Shown here: one piece after another, positions 50,501-60,535 of the stretch
Layout: every line of letters begins with the position of its first letter
Position numbering within the stretch: position 1 is the first letter of the stretch
Assembly: GCA_010015655.1 (NCBI GenBank)
Contig: ML976686.1
Coordinates: forward strand, 1-64,000
Direction of reading: 5' to 3'
DNA: 64,000 nucleotides
DNA from: Bimuria novae-zelandiae CBS 107.79
Lineage: Eukaryota > Ascomycota > Dothideomycetes > Pleosporales > Didymosphaeriaceae
Program-made: the position numbers and the translations under genes
The notes under the pieces: model-generated
Told to the model about the DNA's origin: nothing
Database searches by the model: none
What the model saw: only the letters and a program-made list of their open reading frames with translations

Positions 50501-51180
50501 ATTACGAGTATTAAATTAATCTCTAGCGATAGAGAGGTGCCCGAACCTATACTCGTCGCATAGGCCGTTAATTACCTTTATTACTAGTATACAAATACGG
50601 CGCTGCCTGATAGCTATATAATCGCTATATTAATATTAGGATACGCTAATAACTCTATCTTAATAGAGTGGCTAAAGTTCTTTAAAATACAAACGCGCGC
50701 GCGCTAGAAAGGCGCATAATAATTACTTATATTTAATAGATTTAGTAGCCACCTTACTATTAAGTTTATATAGTTCTGCGATAATTATAAGATACTCCCC
50801 TTCTTACTACTGCTACATTTATTATATTATCTGCAGCCTCTAGACGTCGTCTGTTTTTAGCTATTAAAGCAGAATTACAAAAAGGCTATAGAGATGGCCA
50901 CCCAAACTGGCTGCACAGACTTTAACAAAGTCGAATTTCTACATGCGATCCATGGGATCAGGATGGATATATTCAAGCGCAGCACAATCCTAAGCGCCTG
51001 GGAGAAAGCTAGGATCTTTCCATTTAATCCAGAGCTTATTTACATGAAGCTGCCAGCACCTATCCGGACGCCATCCCCATCAGTTCTATCCGCTGTTGAT
51101 TCGAGCCCTATCGCCAATACACCTACAGCATATCAACGGCAGCATCAAAAAATGTCGCGCGCCCTTAAGAGAAGCAATAT

Positions 51181-53448
51181 CCCCCGCACTGTCAAAATCT
51201 GCCACAGGCGGACTTCTTGCTAGTGGCCAATCGGACGATAGCTCCGATTCTGCATGAACACCGAGATTTATGAAGTTTGGCTGTAGATTCTTATACAATC
51301 TGCATTTTTACTCGTACTTAACTTAAATTACTTAATAATTGAGCTCTTGGTGGTGTTAATTAACTTGATTGTTTGTAGTCGGCGGAGGTGCTCCTGCCAG
51401 CACTCAGGGAGTACTTCAGGCCTACACATAGGCAGTTGGCAGAGACTACACCTAAAGCGCGTACGCGGAGTACGCTGAGGAGGTCGAGGAGACTGTAAAT
51501 TGCCTTGAACGTGACCCAGAGCTACCCTGGGAGGCTGAGACTTGTGCTGGCGTCGCCCACGCTCCGCACAAAGTACACAAGTCTTTGCCTGTTTATACAG
51601 GTTTACGGAGCGATGGGAGCTCTCCTCAGCGACAACGACGTCGTCTGATCTCTTGCGCTTTGCTCCTGCGTTGCAGAGACGCGTCCCGCGGTCGAAAAGC
51701 TGCTTAATGAGGTCGTATAGGAACCTTTTGTGGCCGCTCCTTTTGGCGGCGGCAGTGTTAGAGTATAAGGACAGCTTGTACGCGTTGTTAAGCGTTAGGT
51801 CGAGCAGAAAGTAGAGCAAAGGTCGCTAGGTACAACGCTTAACTTGCTAGGTCGAGTAATACGCCTTCGTCTAATCAAAGCGATTAACCTTAGTTTTGTA
51901 ATAATTATAGTTGTTAATCATCTGCGGTATGCCCAGCAGCCTCACAGGCTCGTTGCTAAAGGCTTTTTTAAAGATCCCCTTGTTATTTTGGCTCATTTTG
52001 GAGCGTCGGCGGAGCTTCATGATAACCTGGATCGCTGGTGGCGACTATCGTCAGCGTGCCAAGGCCATAGTGTTAAGACGACAAACTTACGCTCTGCGAC
52101 GGTAGAGGCAAAAAGGACGACCTGATTATCTCTCCACGCTGCCTGTAGGACTTCTCCGCTCTTTGACAAGTCCCATCTGATCTCTCCCCACTCCATGTGC
52201 TTTGTAAACTGCGTTTTCAGACGCATAAGGCTACTCGAAAAGCGCTCCTTTGCCACCTTCTGGCGGGCGCGCCCTTTAACGCTGACGTCCTCGACTTGCA
52301 ACTCTACGCGCGCAGCGTCTTTAAAAGTCTTTTTAGTTGTTGTCTTAGTTGTCCGGACCGTCCCTGCGTAACCTACGCCTTGCCGCCGCAGGTATTCAAG
52401 CATGGGTATGGTGTTGAATAGATTGTCGTCCCACACAATGTGGAGACCCGACGGAAAAAGGCGCTGACTATTAGCGTTAACGGCGAGGACGAGAGCGACG
52501 GGTACTAACTTTATAGGTGTAAAAGCCTGCGCGTTAGCGTTAGTAAAGGTTGGTAAATTAACAGGGCCGCGGCCTTTGCCTCTGGTATGAAATAACCAGT
52601 TCAGGACGACTCTATCGTTTGCTAGATACTAGATTTTAAAGCCCTCAGGTGTAGGCTTTGTCTTAATGATTACCACCTCGCTAGCACGTCTAGTAAATCT
52701 GGCAATAGCCTCGTCAACGCAGAGGTGCTTGCCAGGGCGCTAGTACTGCAGAGAGCGCGCGCGGAGGAGCTCTGAGAAATCCCACACCCTGCCAAAAGGT
52801 GACTGAAAAGTCTGACTAACTTCCGCAGTGTACAGGTAGCGATCTAGCTAGTGCCAGCGCGTACAGCCTATGAAGTCGTTGAGCTTGTGAGTAGGCGCGT
52901 TTTTGTAACCGCGACTCCAATATTCTGCCAGCGACGGCTCTCTGTGGACGGCCATATATACGACAATTGCAAAGTACGTATACAGCTCTCCTGGCGACGT
53001 AGGTTTCTAGCCTCTCGCGGAGGGCAGCTGAGGGTGCGCATGAGCAGCGCGATTGTTAGTAAAGTGTACGATCTGCTCCATGACCTCGGCGTCGAAAAAT
53101 AAGTCAAAGAGGGCAATTAGAGAGCCTCTGTCAGTACCCTTAGGTAAATTAGCGACTCTAAAAGTACGTGGGTTATTAATTTCGAGAGGTCTCTATTGCG
53201 GTGGCGGCGTGGACGGTAAGTCAGGTAAAACACCTCGTTTTTGTGAGTATTTTGTGTATTTTACGAAGTCAGGATCGTTGCTGACGGCAGACGCAGGATT
53301 TGGCATGTTTGCATATGCTAGCAATTTTGAAAGAGGTTAATTTTAGCTGTAAAACAAAAATTGCCGTTATCACAATTCAAATTTAGTGTTAAGATCGACT
53401 AGACGCTGATTGGCGCGTCGTTTGTGGCAGATTTTGACAGTGCGGGGG
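51181..53448 (-). mobile_element. PiggyBac-like transposon nested in the pogo 3' region
   Basis: Perfect 26-bp terminal inverted repeats at 51181-51206 and 53423-53448, outer end CCCCCGCACTGTC, flanked by ATAT on both sides (51177-51180, 53449-53452). Length 2,268 bp. Classical piggyBac duplicates TTAA, so the ATAT flank is unusual. Encodes a piggyBac-type transposase on the minus strand. Confidence 0.88.
51328..53306 (-). pseudogene. PiggyBac-type (DDE_Tnp_1_7) transposase, lightly damaged
   Basis: ATG at 53306 (MPNPASAVSNDPDF). The frame is open to about 52033 except for five in-frame TAGs near 53202, 53010, 52853, 52741 and 52630. Recognisable blocks: GELYTYFAIVVYMAVHREPS; the first catalytic Asp in CVDEAIARFTRRAS (about 52720); the second in HIVWDDNLFNTIPMLEYLRR (about 52430); then KERFSSSLMRLKTQFTKHM and WRDNQVVLFASTV. 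A one-base frameshift near 52030 leads into the C-terminal part, read to 51328, with LLYFLLDLTLNNAYKLSLYS and a Cys-rich tail (CVLC, CSLC) typical of these transposases. Five stops plus a frameshift make it inactive. Confidence 0.85.
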
Positions 53449-53884
53449 ATATCAAGCAGGAGGCTTACAAAATTCCTAGAAAGCTCGCAATTGCTAATCG
53501 ATAGTCTCGCGCTGGCCCAGCGCGACCTTATGGATATCACCGCAGCAGCTCAACAACGCTAAAAAAGGCAGATCAAAGATAAAAGGCTAGTATAAAAAGG
53601 CGGCGTAGTGACCGTCAAAGCAGCGCGACAAGTAATTAATCAACGTATAAAGCTTAAGGCTTAAAAGGTTGCTCGAAAGGCTGTAAAAACGTACAAGGAC
53701 GCCCACTTGCAGAGCCTACAAAATCAGCCCCGATAGGTCCTATTTCTTAGAGAGATGACTATAGATCCTGCCCTACTTACTACACCAACTCCACTGTATA
53801 TTAGCCTATATAATTGAAGTCTACGCTGTCAAAAGACTGGATCAATTTCGATTCTCTATACAAAGTTACGTTAGGCTGCGAAGT

Positions 53885-53931
53885 TACGTTGGGCTGCGCA
53901 GGGCCAACCTCCGGTTGGCGTGTGGGGCGAG
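53885..53931 (-). repeat. Pogo right terminal inverted repeat
   Basis: 47 bp identical to the left repeat. Just inside, aagttacgttrggctgcg occurs twice in tandem (about 53863-53899). Confidence 0.93.
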
Positions 53932-53933
53932 TA

Positions 53934-54833
53934 AGGCGGAGGGTCTCTGACTAAGTCGATCAGAAACTCGCTATCGGTCCGTTGGTGGCTCCAATGTCAT
54001 GCATATGCATATCAAATTCGCTGGGTTTGCATATTCCAGACGGCCGTGGACCTCGGTTGAACCAGCTCTCTCAATACCAATCTTAGAGTGAGCCCCGAGG
54101 CTAGTACTTCGCTGATCCGTATCCGGGCCTTTAGCACCACCAGTGTGAGGCCCATTGAGACGCCGTACGCCGAGTTCTTCCATCCGACAATTTAGAACGC
54201 ATTGAGTGAAGAGATTGCAATCAAAGCACGCTGCGTATACTGTTAACGGCCGAATCTGGACAGAGGCCTCTGGAAAGAAAACGTATAGTGGGAAAAGCAC
54301 GCGGCACCAAGACCGAGGAATGCTTCAAGCTGTGGCCACGACATCATACCGTTGAAAACCACTACGCTTTTCAGCAACACGGAGAGAAGTGCGGAGTGGC
54401 AGGAGGACCAGACGGAACTGCGAGCTTGCGCGCTCACTGGAGTCGAGCCGCAACAGCTCTACATAAAAAATGTCATTGGCTTCCTACGGTGCCCTCTTCA
54501 ATAAGAAAGCCGGTCCTCGAGGAATGCATCTTCTTCGATATCGTATTGCGCTGACAAATTGCGCGCGGCTGCTGTCCACATTGTGTCCAAGGCACAGTGA
54601 GCGGAAATGCAGGGCACTTAGTATTGGTATTCCGCGATTGAATTGTGGGTGCACGTGTCGGAGTGCACACTTTTGTCGCCCTCCAGCTGCCTGGACGTCG
54701 AATGCACCGCGTATTGATATCGCGATTCCAGACTTATCACCGACTCGTCGCTGCTGCCTGGACTGCTTATTGGGTTTGTCGTATCGCGGATTGACACGCA
54801 TTTTGTGGAAGATAGTTTCACGCCATGTATTAT
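53934..54833. other. Intergenic DNA between the pogo element and the MFAP1-type gene
   Basis: Normal GC, no transposon signature. Several overlapping ORFs of 60-140 codons exist on both strands, including one on the minus strand at 53971-54300, but none shows a known domain or a clear intron structure. It also holds the 3' flank of the gene ending at 54834. Confidence 0.5.
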
Positions 54834-56051
54834 TCAGTCTCGCTCATCAACCCTCGGGCGCTTGCTCTCCCGGTTGGTATCCTCGCTGAATCTCTTCCTC
54901 TCGCCCAGCGGGCGTGAATTCGCACCCGTCGCCCCCTCGCGATCGCAATCTCTGCCACTGTAGCCATCTGAGCGGAAGCGCTCGTCGACGCCATAGTCAC
55001 CCTTGGGTCGCCGCGTGTCGCCATAGTCGCCCCATTTGCCCGTATCCTCAGTTTTCATGTCCCTGTACCTTGTCCTTCCCTTCTTGCCTAGTTTGGTCAT
55101 GTCACGGATCTGCATGTACTCTGGCAGTACCTCACGATTTGTCTGGTCTTCAAATCGTGCGCCCATGACGTTGCGCTTATCAATACCAAGCTCTGCCAGG
55201 TCTTCCTGGAAGAAAGCACCCTTGTGAAAGTACTTCTGCATGTACTGCATTTGTCCACGGTCTTCCCGCTCCTCCTTCTGCTTCTCCAGATATTCGCGAT
55301 CTTCGGCGTCTCGTTCGGCTTCTGTGAGGTTCCGCCGCCGCTCGATCTCAGCGCGCTCTTTCTCGGCTTCTTCGATGGCAAGACGTTCGCGTTTGATGCG
55401 TTTGAGCTCGCGCAGTTTCCAGGCGGCATACTCGGCTTCCGGGTCCAAGCCGTCGGTGTCGTCGACGGCGTTGATGTCGGCTTCTTCGACATCGTCATCC
55501 CAGTCCTTCTTCCCTGCTGCCTTTGCCGCCGCGCGCTGCTCAATCTGTTCCTGCACTAGCGCCCTCGTCTGCTCTTGCCGTCGGCGTTCCTCCTCCACAG
55601 CTACTTCTTCCGCTGTCTTCACCGGCACGGCCACCTTCTCGCGCTGGCCTTTCTTCAAGAAGACAGGTCGCATCAGCTTCTTTGGAGCTTCCTCCTCGCT
55701 GCTTTCTTCCTCTTCTGAGCTGGATTCATCGCTGACACTCTCACTCCCGCTTCCACTGTCCTCGCCTTCTTCCTCGCCCTCGCTCTCCGTCTCAAACTCG
55801 TCTTCCACATGCTTAAGATCCTCTTCCTTCTTCCGCGCAGCGAGCTGTGACTTTAGTGCCGATTTGGGAAATGACGAGGCGATGGGGGCGGGTTTCGGCT
55901 TTACGAAGGCGGGTTTTGGCTTCTGCTCTTCCTCAGATTCCGACTCGTCGCTGCTATCGCGCTCCTCAACTTCGGCGGCGGCTGGCTTCCCAGCGAAATG
56001 GCGCGTGCGCACGGGTTGCGCAGTGAGCTTCTTAGTCCTTGGCGGAGGCAT
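54834..56051 (-). CDS. MFAP1-family spliceosomal protein
   Basis: Single exon, 405 residues from ATG 56051 (MPPPRTKKLTAQPV). An in-frame Met lies 15 codons further upstream at 56096, but the MPPPR start fits the family. The N-terminal half is low-complexity, with Ser/Glu-rich acidic stretches, then RPVFLKKGQR. A long charged helix follows, and the C-terminal MFAP1 block contains MQKYFHKGAFF, VLPEYMQIRDM and GKKGRTRYRD. The tail is Arg/Asp-rich (KRPRVDERD). MFAP1 (439 residues in human) is a nuclear component of the spliceosomal B complex that contacts Prp38 and Snu23 and is needed for pre-mRNA splicing. The name microfibrillar-associated is historical. Same orientation as the RNA ligase gene, 478 nt away. 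It lies 0.9 kb from the nearest transposon and shows no RIP. Confidence 0.9.
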   Translation of the reverse strand: MPPPRTKKLTAQPVRTRHFAGKPAAAEVEERDSSDESESEEEQKPKPAFVKPKPAPIASSFPKSALKSQLAARKKEEDLKHVEDEFETESEGEEEGEDSGSGSESVSDESSSEEEESSEEEAPKKLMRPVFLKKGQREKVAVPVKTAEEVAVEEERRRQEQTRALVQEQIEQRAAAKAAGKKDWDDDVEEADINAVDDTDGLDPEAEYAAWKLRELKRIKRERLAIEEAEKERAEIERRRNLTEAERDAEDREYLEKQKEEREDRGQMQYMQKYFHKGAFFQEDLAELGIDKRNVMGARFEDQTNREVLPEYMQIRDMTKLGKKGRTRYRDMKTEDTGKWGDYGDTRRPKGDYGVDERFRSDGYSGRDCDREGATGANSRPLGERKRFSEDTNRESKRPRVDERD

Positions 56052-56529
56052 CGTGAAGTGGACGTTATCAGCAAAAAGTTGGGTATAATCGGCCAAAGCG
56101 AGGTTGTGGGCGAGTTTGGGCGGAGCGCAATTGATGTCAAAAGTTCACGAACGCGATACCCTGGTTCATTTAGCGAGCCTTGGCATTCGGCCATCCTGAG
56201 CTACCTTGGCTGTTCTTTCCCTCTTTTACGATACTTTGACTATTTTGATTGTGAGAAAAAACCTGATGATATTCGTTAAGAATTCCTCAAAATCCCTCCT
56301 GTTCAGGCTTGTTTCCAGTATTCGAACGCCCATTCACTACGCGTAAACCCTACCACACTCACAACTCGGCCATCCTCAGAGTGATCGATACAGACCCCTC
56401 GTCTCAAAGTAATCTAATATTTACGATTTGAATGCAGTACTTGGTTTCTGAGGTGGTGGAGTAAATGTACTCTATCATCCCCAAGACGACAGGACACCTT
56501 CAACTACATTAACCCTCTGCCTCCCTCAC
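56052..56529. other. Promoter of the MFAP1-type gene and 3' flank of the RNA ligase gene
   Basis: 478 nt without a gene. It separates two minus-strand genes and should hold the 5' UTR and promoter of the left one. No TATA box is evident. Confidence 0.5.
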
Positions 56530-57834
56530 CTACCCTACGCCATTGTACTTCGCCATAAACCACGGCTTCGCCATCCCAATAATCTCCTTCTTCAGCATAT
56601 CCTCCTCAATCCCATGCTCCCTAATATACCCCTTCTCCTCCGTCAAAATATCTGTCTGCACCCACTTCAAAAACTTCCCGATCCCTTTCATATCCTGCCG
56701 GATCCCCTTCTCCCTCAAATAATCCCACCCCTGCTCCAGCCGCTGCTCCGAACACCACGCCCGTGCTGCCGACGCAGCAGCCTCCCACTTCTCCGCCTTG
56801 TCCGCGGCAGGCTTCTTAGGCGCCGGCACAAATGTTGGTTTGAACTTGCCGCCCTTAGTCTTGAACCACAGTTCGGAGTCGGAGATGTACGGAACGAGCT
56901 TCCAGATGAGACCTTCGCCTTCGCCTTCGATGCCGAAGGTCTTTGCGAAGGGGCAGGCGGCGGCGACGCTCTCGGCTAGCACTTCGAGCTCGTCGATAGT
57001 GCGCTGTGGGTTTTCGGGGTACAGCGTCGAGTGGTAGATGCCTGCGCGGGAAATGTTGTAGATTTTGTCGTCTGGGGCCTCGATGTCGGCGTAGAGACTG
57101 TCGGAGACCCAGGACCCGTTTATCTTGGCAGAGATGATGACGAGGCGGGGGGAGAGCTGGGAGATGGCGACGCCTTTTTGGATTTTCGAGCCGATCCACT
57201 CGCCGGCTATCGTGACGGGTAAGTGGGTGTTCAATGTGGAGTCGGGGTTTAGTTCACTCCATCGGGCGAGGAACTGGTCGCGGAGGCGAGTGATTGTGGC
57301 GTGTTTTGTGGACATGGCTTTCGCAAAGCCGTAGTTGTCTGCTGCCTCTGTGACAGTGGTGTTGTTGCGGGACTGAAAGACTATGGTGTTGTCGCTTGAT
57401 ACGACGATGTCGGTATGCGTGCCGTGGATCTTGACGGTTCCGATAATGGGGGTAGCGTCTATTACTGGTTCTCGCTCCGGGTCGTTAGGATCGCGAAGCT
57501 TGTGCTTCAGTCGTTTGATAATCTGGTAATCGTGAGCGGATCCTCGACTACAACACCAAAAAAAAAATGGCCAAATACGCCGTATAGCCCTAACCCAAGC
57601 ACCGTAACGCGCAAATAGAAAGATTTTTGCACAGCGCTACAAAAAGCACCCTGATCTCGAACATACCTCTTTGATGTGAGTCGTGATTCTCGGGTACAGT
57701 GTTGACTCTCTTGCCCCCATGTTTGCGGAGCCAATTTCAGCAGTGTCTTCGCATATCTGCAAATTTGTTTTCGCATTAAGTGGTTTGCCATCTGGCGGGC
57801 ATGCCGTGATCTCGTGGTCCTCCATGACATGCAT
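56530..57834 (-). CDS. RNA ligase-fold (Rnl2-like nucleotidyltransferase) protein
   Basis: Exon 1 57834-57667, intron 57666-57523 (144 nt, GTATGT...CAG, branch site CTCAC), exon 2 57522-56530; 386 residues. Nucleotidyltransferase motifs in order: motif I GTVKIHGTHTD with the adenylate-accepting Lys at residue 87; GEWIGSKIQKG around 164-174, resembling motif III; motif IV EGLIWKL at 259-265; motif V WFKTKGGKF around 275-283. This order and spacing fit the RNA_ligase family (T4 Rnl2/Rnl5 type), which seal RNA 3'-OH to 5'-phosphate ends using ATP. The C-terminal 90 residues are helical and lysine-rich, without a known domain. The start is uncertain: Met 39 (MGARESTLYPRI, 57720) is also possible. 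The substrate in the cell is unknown. Divergent from the dioxygenase gene across 1.2 kb. Confidence 0.82.
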
Positions 57835-59050
57835 TGTGAAGGCCAGGCCAGCTGGATGCGGTGTACAATGTTAAGTACTTCGCAATGTTAGTCCCAGATG
57901 GACTGAATTCGGCTTTCACAGACCAGCTACTGGATAGCGATTTTTTGTAAATGAAGGATGATGGTGTCACACGTGCGAAAGGCGACGGCAAAGGTCATGG
58001 TCGGCGTGAAGAAAGGTTACCCAACTGTGACTCCTCGATAGAACCATGGGCGAAGATCGCGCCTGCTGATCCATGCCATGCAGACGACTACAGTGGTGCA
58101 GCTTCCCCGGCTCATTCAGGGCGAGCGCCTCGGAGCGAAGCTACCGTGAAGTCAATCGGGTACTAAATTTCGATAAGAGCTGAGATCTATGCTAGGATTG
58201 GAAGAAGAGGTGTTGCAGGCGTTTCCGCTTCGTCGCCGCCACCCATGAGCGCTGATTGGTGGACAAGCGAACACGCAGTGATGGTGAGAGGAAACAACGG
58301 GCATGCTCATCACAACACGACTGACTTCCACTGCAATCTACATCCTGCTCAATAGTTATGCTGGATTATAAACCTGTGCCTCTACACCGTAATTTTCCAG
58401 AGCCTGTCGAGGTGGTCGTTCGTCATACAATGTCGCAAACACATGCACCCTGTCAATCCACCGCAGTGACCGCACCTTCTTCTAAAAGCTGTCGGATGTC
58501 GCGTAGGAACGAACATGGAATTGGCTTCAATATGAATTCACTGATGGTTGTGATGCGTCCGAACAAAGGTGAAATCGATGGCCGTGGTGGTTGGGCGGTA
58601 CGTCCGGGTGCTTCCCACACCGCTCGGCGAGACCATTACCCGCACATGAACAAGTGAAGAGATCACACCCCAGGCGGGGTACGTTGATCTGAAAGAGATA
58701 GTCGTGGAAAGGTTGCCCAATACGGGATATCGAAGGCATCCACCAACCGTACCTCTCCGTCCCCAGTCTTGGCAACGATAACAGCGAAAAGACCCACTGG
58801 CAAAGGGGGACATGTTGAGCGATGGCGAGGGCAAGGCCGGGCATTAAAGGTTTCCTTCGGGCCACATCCAACAAACCACCGCCGATACGGTCAACTGATC
58901 TTGCTATTACGTATCTGTTATCAGGCCGGAATGAGGCCGGAAGTTTTCCGGCCTCGAGATATAAGCGTTCGCGAAATCGCCCCAGAAGCCATCATATCAT
59001 CTCGAAGACAAGTCACCTGACTATACTATATTACTCTCATCCGTTCAACG
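57835..59050. other. Shared promoter region between RNA ligase and dioxygenase genes
   Basis: 1.2 kb between two divergent genes. Short ORFs on both strands lack domains or homology I can recognise. The clearest element is the perfect inverted repeat at 58933-58955 near the dioxygenase gene. Confidence 0.6.
58933..58955. promoter_or_regulatory. Perfect 10-bp inverted repeat upstream of the dioxygenase gene
   Basis: gaggccggaa, loop gtt, ttccggcctc; its centre is about 107 nt before the start codon at 59051. It contains CGG-N7-CCG, the inverted-triplet form bound by Zn(II)2Cys6 fungal regulators, and a further half copy (caggccgga) lies just upstream. A regulatory role is inferred from position and symmetry. 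Confidence 0.45.
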
Positions 59051-60535
59051 ATGTCTACCTCTTCATTTGACTTTCCTGTCTTGACGGACACCCACCCCGA
59101 GGATAGGTCGATGCCTGCCTTCATGGTGTCGACCACCAGGGGCTTTCTTCCTCGTCAGGAACCGGTTGTCAAGCTCCCTCAAGAGTTCCAAGCAGTTGAA
59201 TCACTGCTTCAGCGTATGCCTATCAAGACATTGTCCGGAGAACCAGGCTTGCTTGCCAAGTTCACCTTTGGCGATACATTGGACGCCGAACTTCCCGACC
59301 TCAGTGACGAGGTAGAGAAGTACCGACATGATCTCGTTGTCATGAATGCTCTCTATCGCGACTACTCCTTCCTGGCTTCAGCATACCTCTTTGAGCCTTG
59401 TCATGAAAGGTTCCTACGGGATGAGCCATATGGTCTAGGCAGACAGAAGTTACCGCGCAGTATTGCAATGCCAATTGTTAAGATAGCTGAGATGTAAGTC
59501 CATCTACGAACACGACAGCTATACGAATTGCTAACAATGACGCAGTGCGGGCTTCAAACCTTTCATGGAATACGCAGGCTCCTATGCGCTCTTCAACTAC
59601 CGCCTAGAAGACCTTGCCAAAGGTCTGGAGTACGATAATCTACGCTTGATCCGCGCGTTCGAGCACGGGCTGGACCCTTCATCTTCAGAAGCTGGCTTCG
59701 TGCTTGTACACATCGCCATGGTGAAGGAGTCTGGCCCGCTCATCAAAGGCACTGTCGACATGCTGCAGAGCTGCGTCGCCAAGGACCGTCAGACCTTCGA
59801 TGATGGACTACGCACTGTAGTCAATGGTTTGAAGAACGTCAATGCCGTGATGAATAGTAAGTTCACACACCTTCCTGTTGGTCATACATGATACTAATAT
59901 TCACAGCAATGTGGAACCGTTCCAAGCCGCAGAGCTACACGCACTTCCGCACCTTTATCTTTGGCATCACATCGCAGTCCATGTTCCCCAACGGCGTTAT
60001 ATACGAAGGGGTCAGCGAGAAGCCCATGTCCTTCCGCGGCGAATCCGGCGCTAACGATAGCATGATTCCGCTCATGGACAACCTCCTCCAAATCAACATG
60101 CCGGCCACCCCTCTCACAGAGATCCTTCAAGACTTCCGGCAGTATCGGCCAGGCAACCATCGCGAGTTCCTGGAAGCGGTGAATGCCGCCTCTAGTGCCC
60201 TTGGTGTGAAAGAATTCGCACTTCAAGATCCTATCTCTGCCGCTTTGTATCTGCAAGCTTTGGACCAAGTGAGGGATTTCAGGTGGCGGCATTGGTGCTT
60301 CACGAGGGAGTATATCCTGAAGCGGACAACGCATCCTACGGCAACGGGTGGCAGCCCTATCGTTACGTGGTTGCCGAATCAACTGCAAGCTGTACTGGAG
60401 CAGATGGTTGATACCGAGAAGTACTGCAAGGGTGTGAAAGGGGTCGAGGAGATCATGGATACGGCTCACAATCAGAAGGAGACGCTGAAGAAGGAAGTGG
60501 AGAAGTACTGCAGTGAGCGAGGGGTTGCGCCCTGA
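59051..60535 (+). CDS. Indoleamine 2,3-dioxygenase family protein
   Basis: Three exons: 59051-59493, 59546-59856, 59907-60535. Introns of 52 and 50 nt have GTAAGT donors and CTAAC/ACTAAT branch sites. 460 residues. Family blocks: GFKPFMEYAGSYALFNY across the first splice site; MFPNGVIYEG and SFRGESGANDSMIPLMD in exon 3, including the Ser/Arg region that lines the heme pocket; then DFRWRHWCFTREYI with the His expected to be the proximal heme ligand, followed by HPTATGGSPIVTWLPNQL. IDO opens the indole ring of tryptophan to give N-formylkynurenine, the first step of the kynurenine/NAD route, using heme and oxygen. Fungi often carry several paralogues with different affinity; which one this is cannot be told from sequence alone. 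It is cytosolic by family, and no signal peptide is present. Confidence 0.92.

Larger units (their letters stand above)
42696..53817 (+). pseudogene. Pogo (DDE_1) transposase in three pieces
   Basis: Pieces 42696-43315, 50506-51180 and 53453-53817. Removing the Gypsy and one ATTAC joins pieces 1 and 2 in the same frame. Piece 1 starts MPKYYSESYKIK and holds the N-terminal DNA-binding region and the first catalytic Asp (YNIDETGFRIG, about 43205). Piece 2 has the second Asp position changed to Asn (LLIFNRFSSH) and the third, LQPLDVVCF. Piece 3 carries the charged C-terminal helix (LALAQRDLMDITAAAQQR, then GGVVTVKAARQVINQR) but is offset by one base from piece 2. Piece 1 and the start of piece 2 are full of TAG codons; from 50894 to the piggyBac insertion the frame is clean. 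Confidence 0.85.
40839..53931 (+). mobile_element. Pogo-like DNA transposon inflated by three nested elements
   Basis: Terminal inverted repeats (outer end CTCGCCCCACACG) at 40839-40885 and 53885-53931 match over 47 bp and are flanked by TA (40837-40838, 53932-53933). The left repeat continues beyond mariner B at 42628 and there again matches the right repeat (gcagcctaacgtaacttt), so the repeat is about 70 bp. Removing mariner B (1,742 bp), Gypsy (7,185 bp) and piggyBac (2,268 bp) with their target duplications leaves 1,887 bp, a normal pogo length. Confidence 0.93.

Noticed and set aside
51542..51814. Plus-strand ORFs inside the piggyBac element (also 51844, 52197, 52851)
   Set aside because: Antisense shadows of the minus-strand transposase.
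53971..54300. 109-codon minus-strand ORF next to the pogo end
   Set aside because: No domain, no intron structure, no supporting motif; kept only as unassigned intergenic DNA.
55240..56088. 282-codon Ser-rich plus-strand ORF
   Set aside because: Exact antisense of the Glu/Lys/Arg-rich MFAP1-type coding sequence; Ser-richness mirrors that composition.
57507..57830. 107-codon minus-strand ORF overlapping the RNA ligase first exon
   Set aside because: Out of frame with motif I and reads through the intron; the spliced frame gives an uninterrupted ligase.
59894..60469. 191-codon minus-strand ORF
   Set aside because: Antisense to dioxygenase exon 3.
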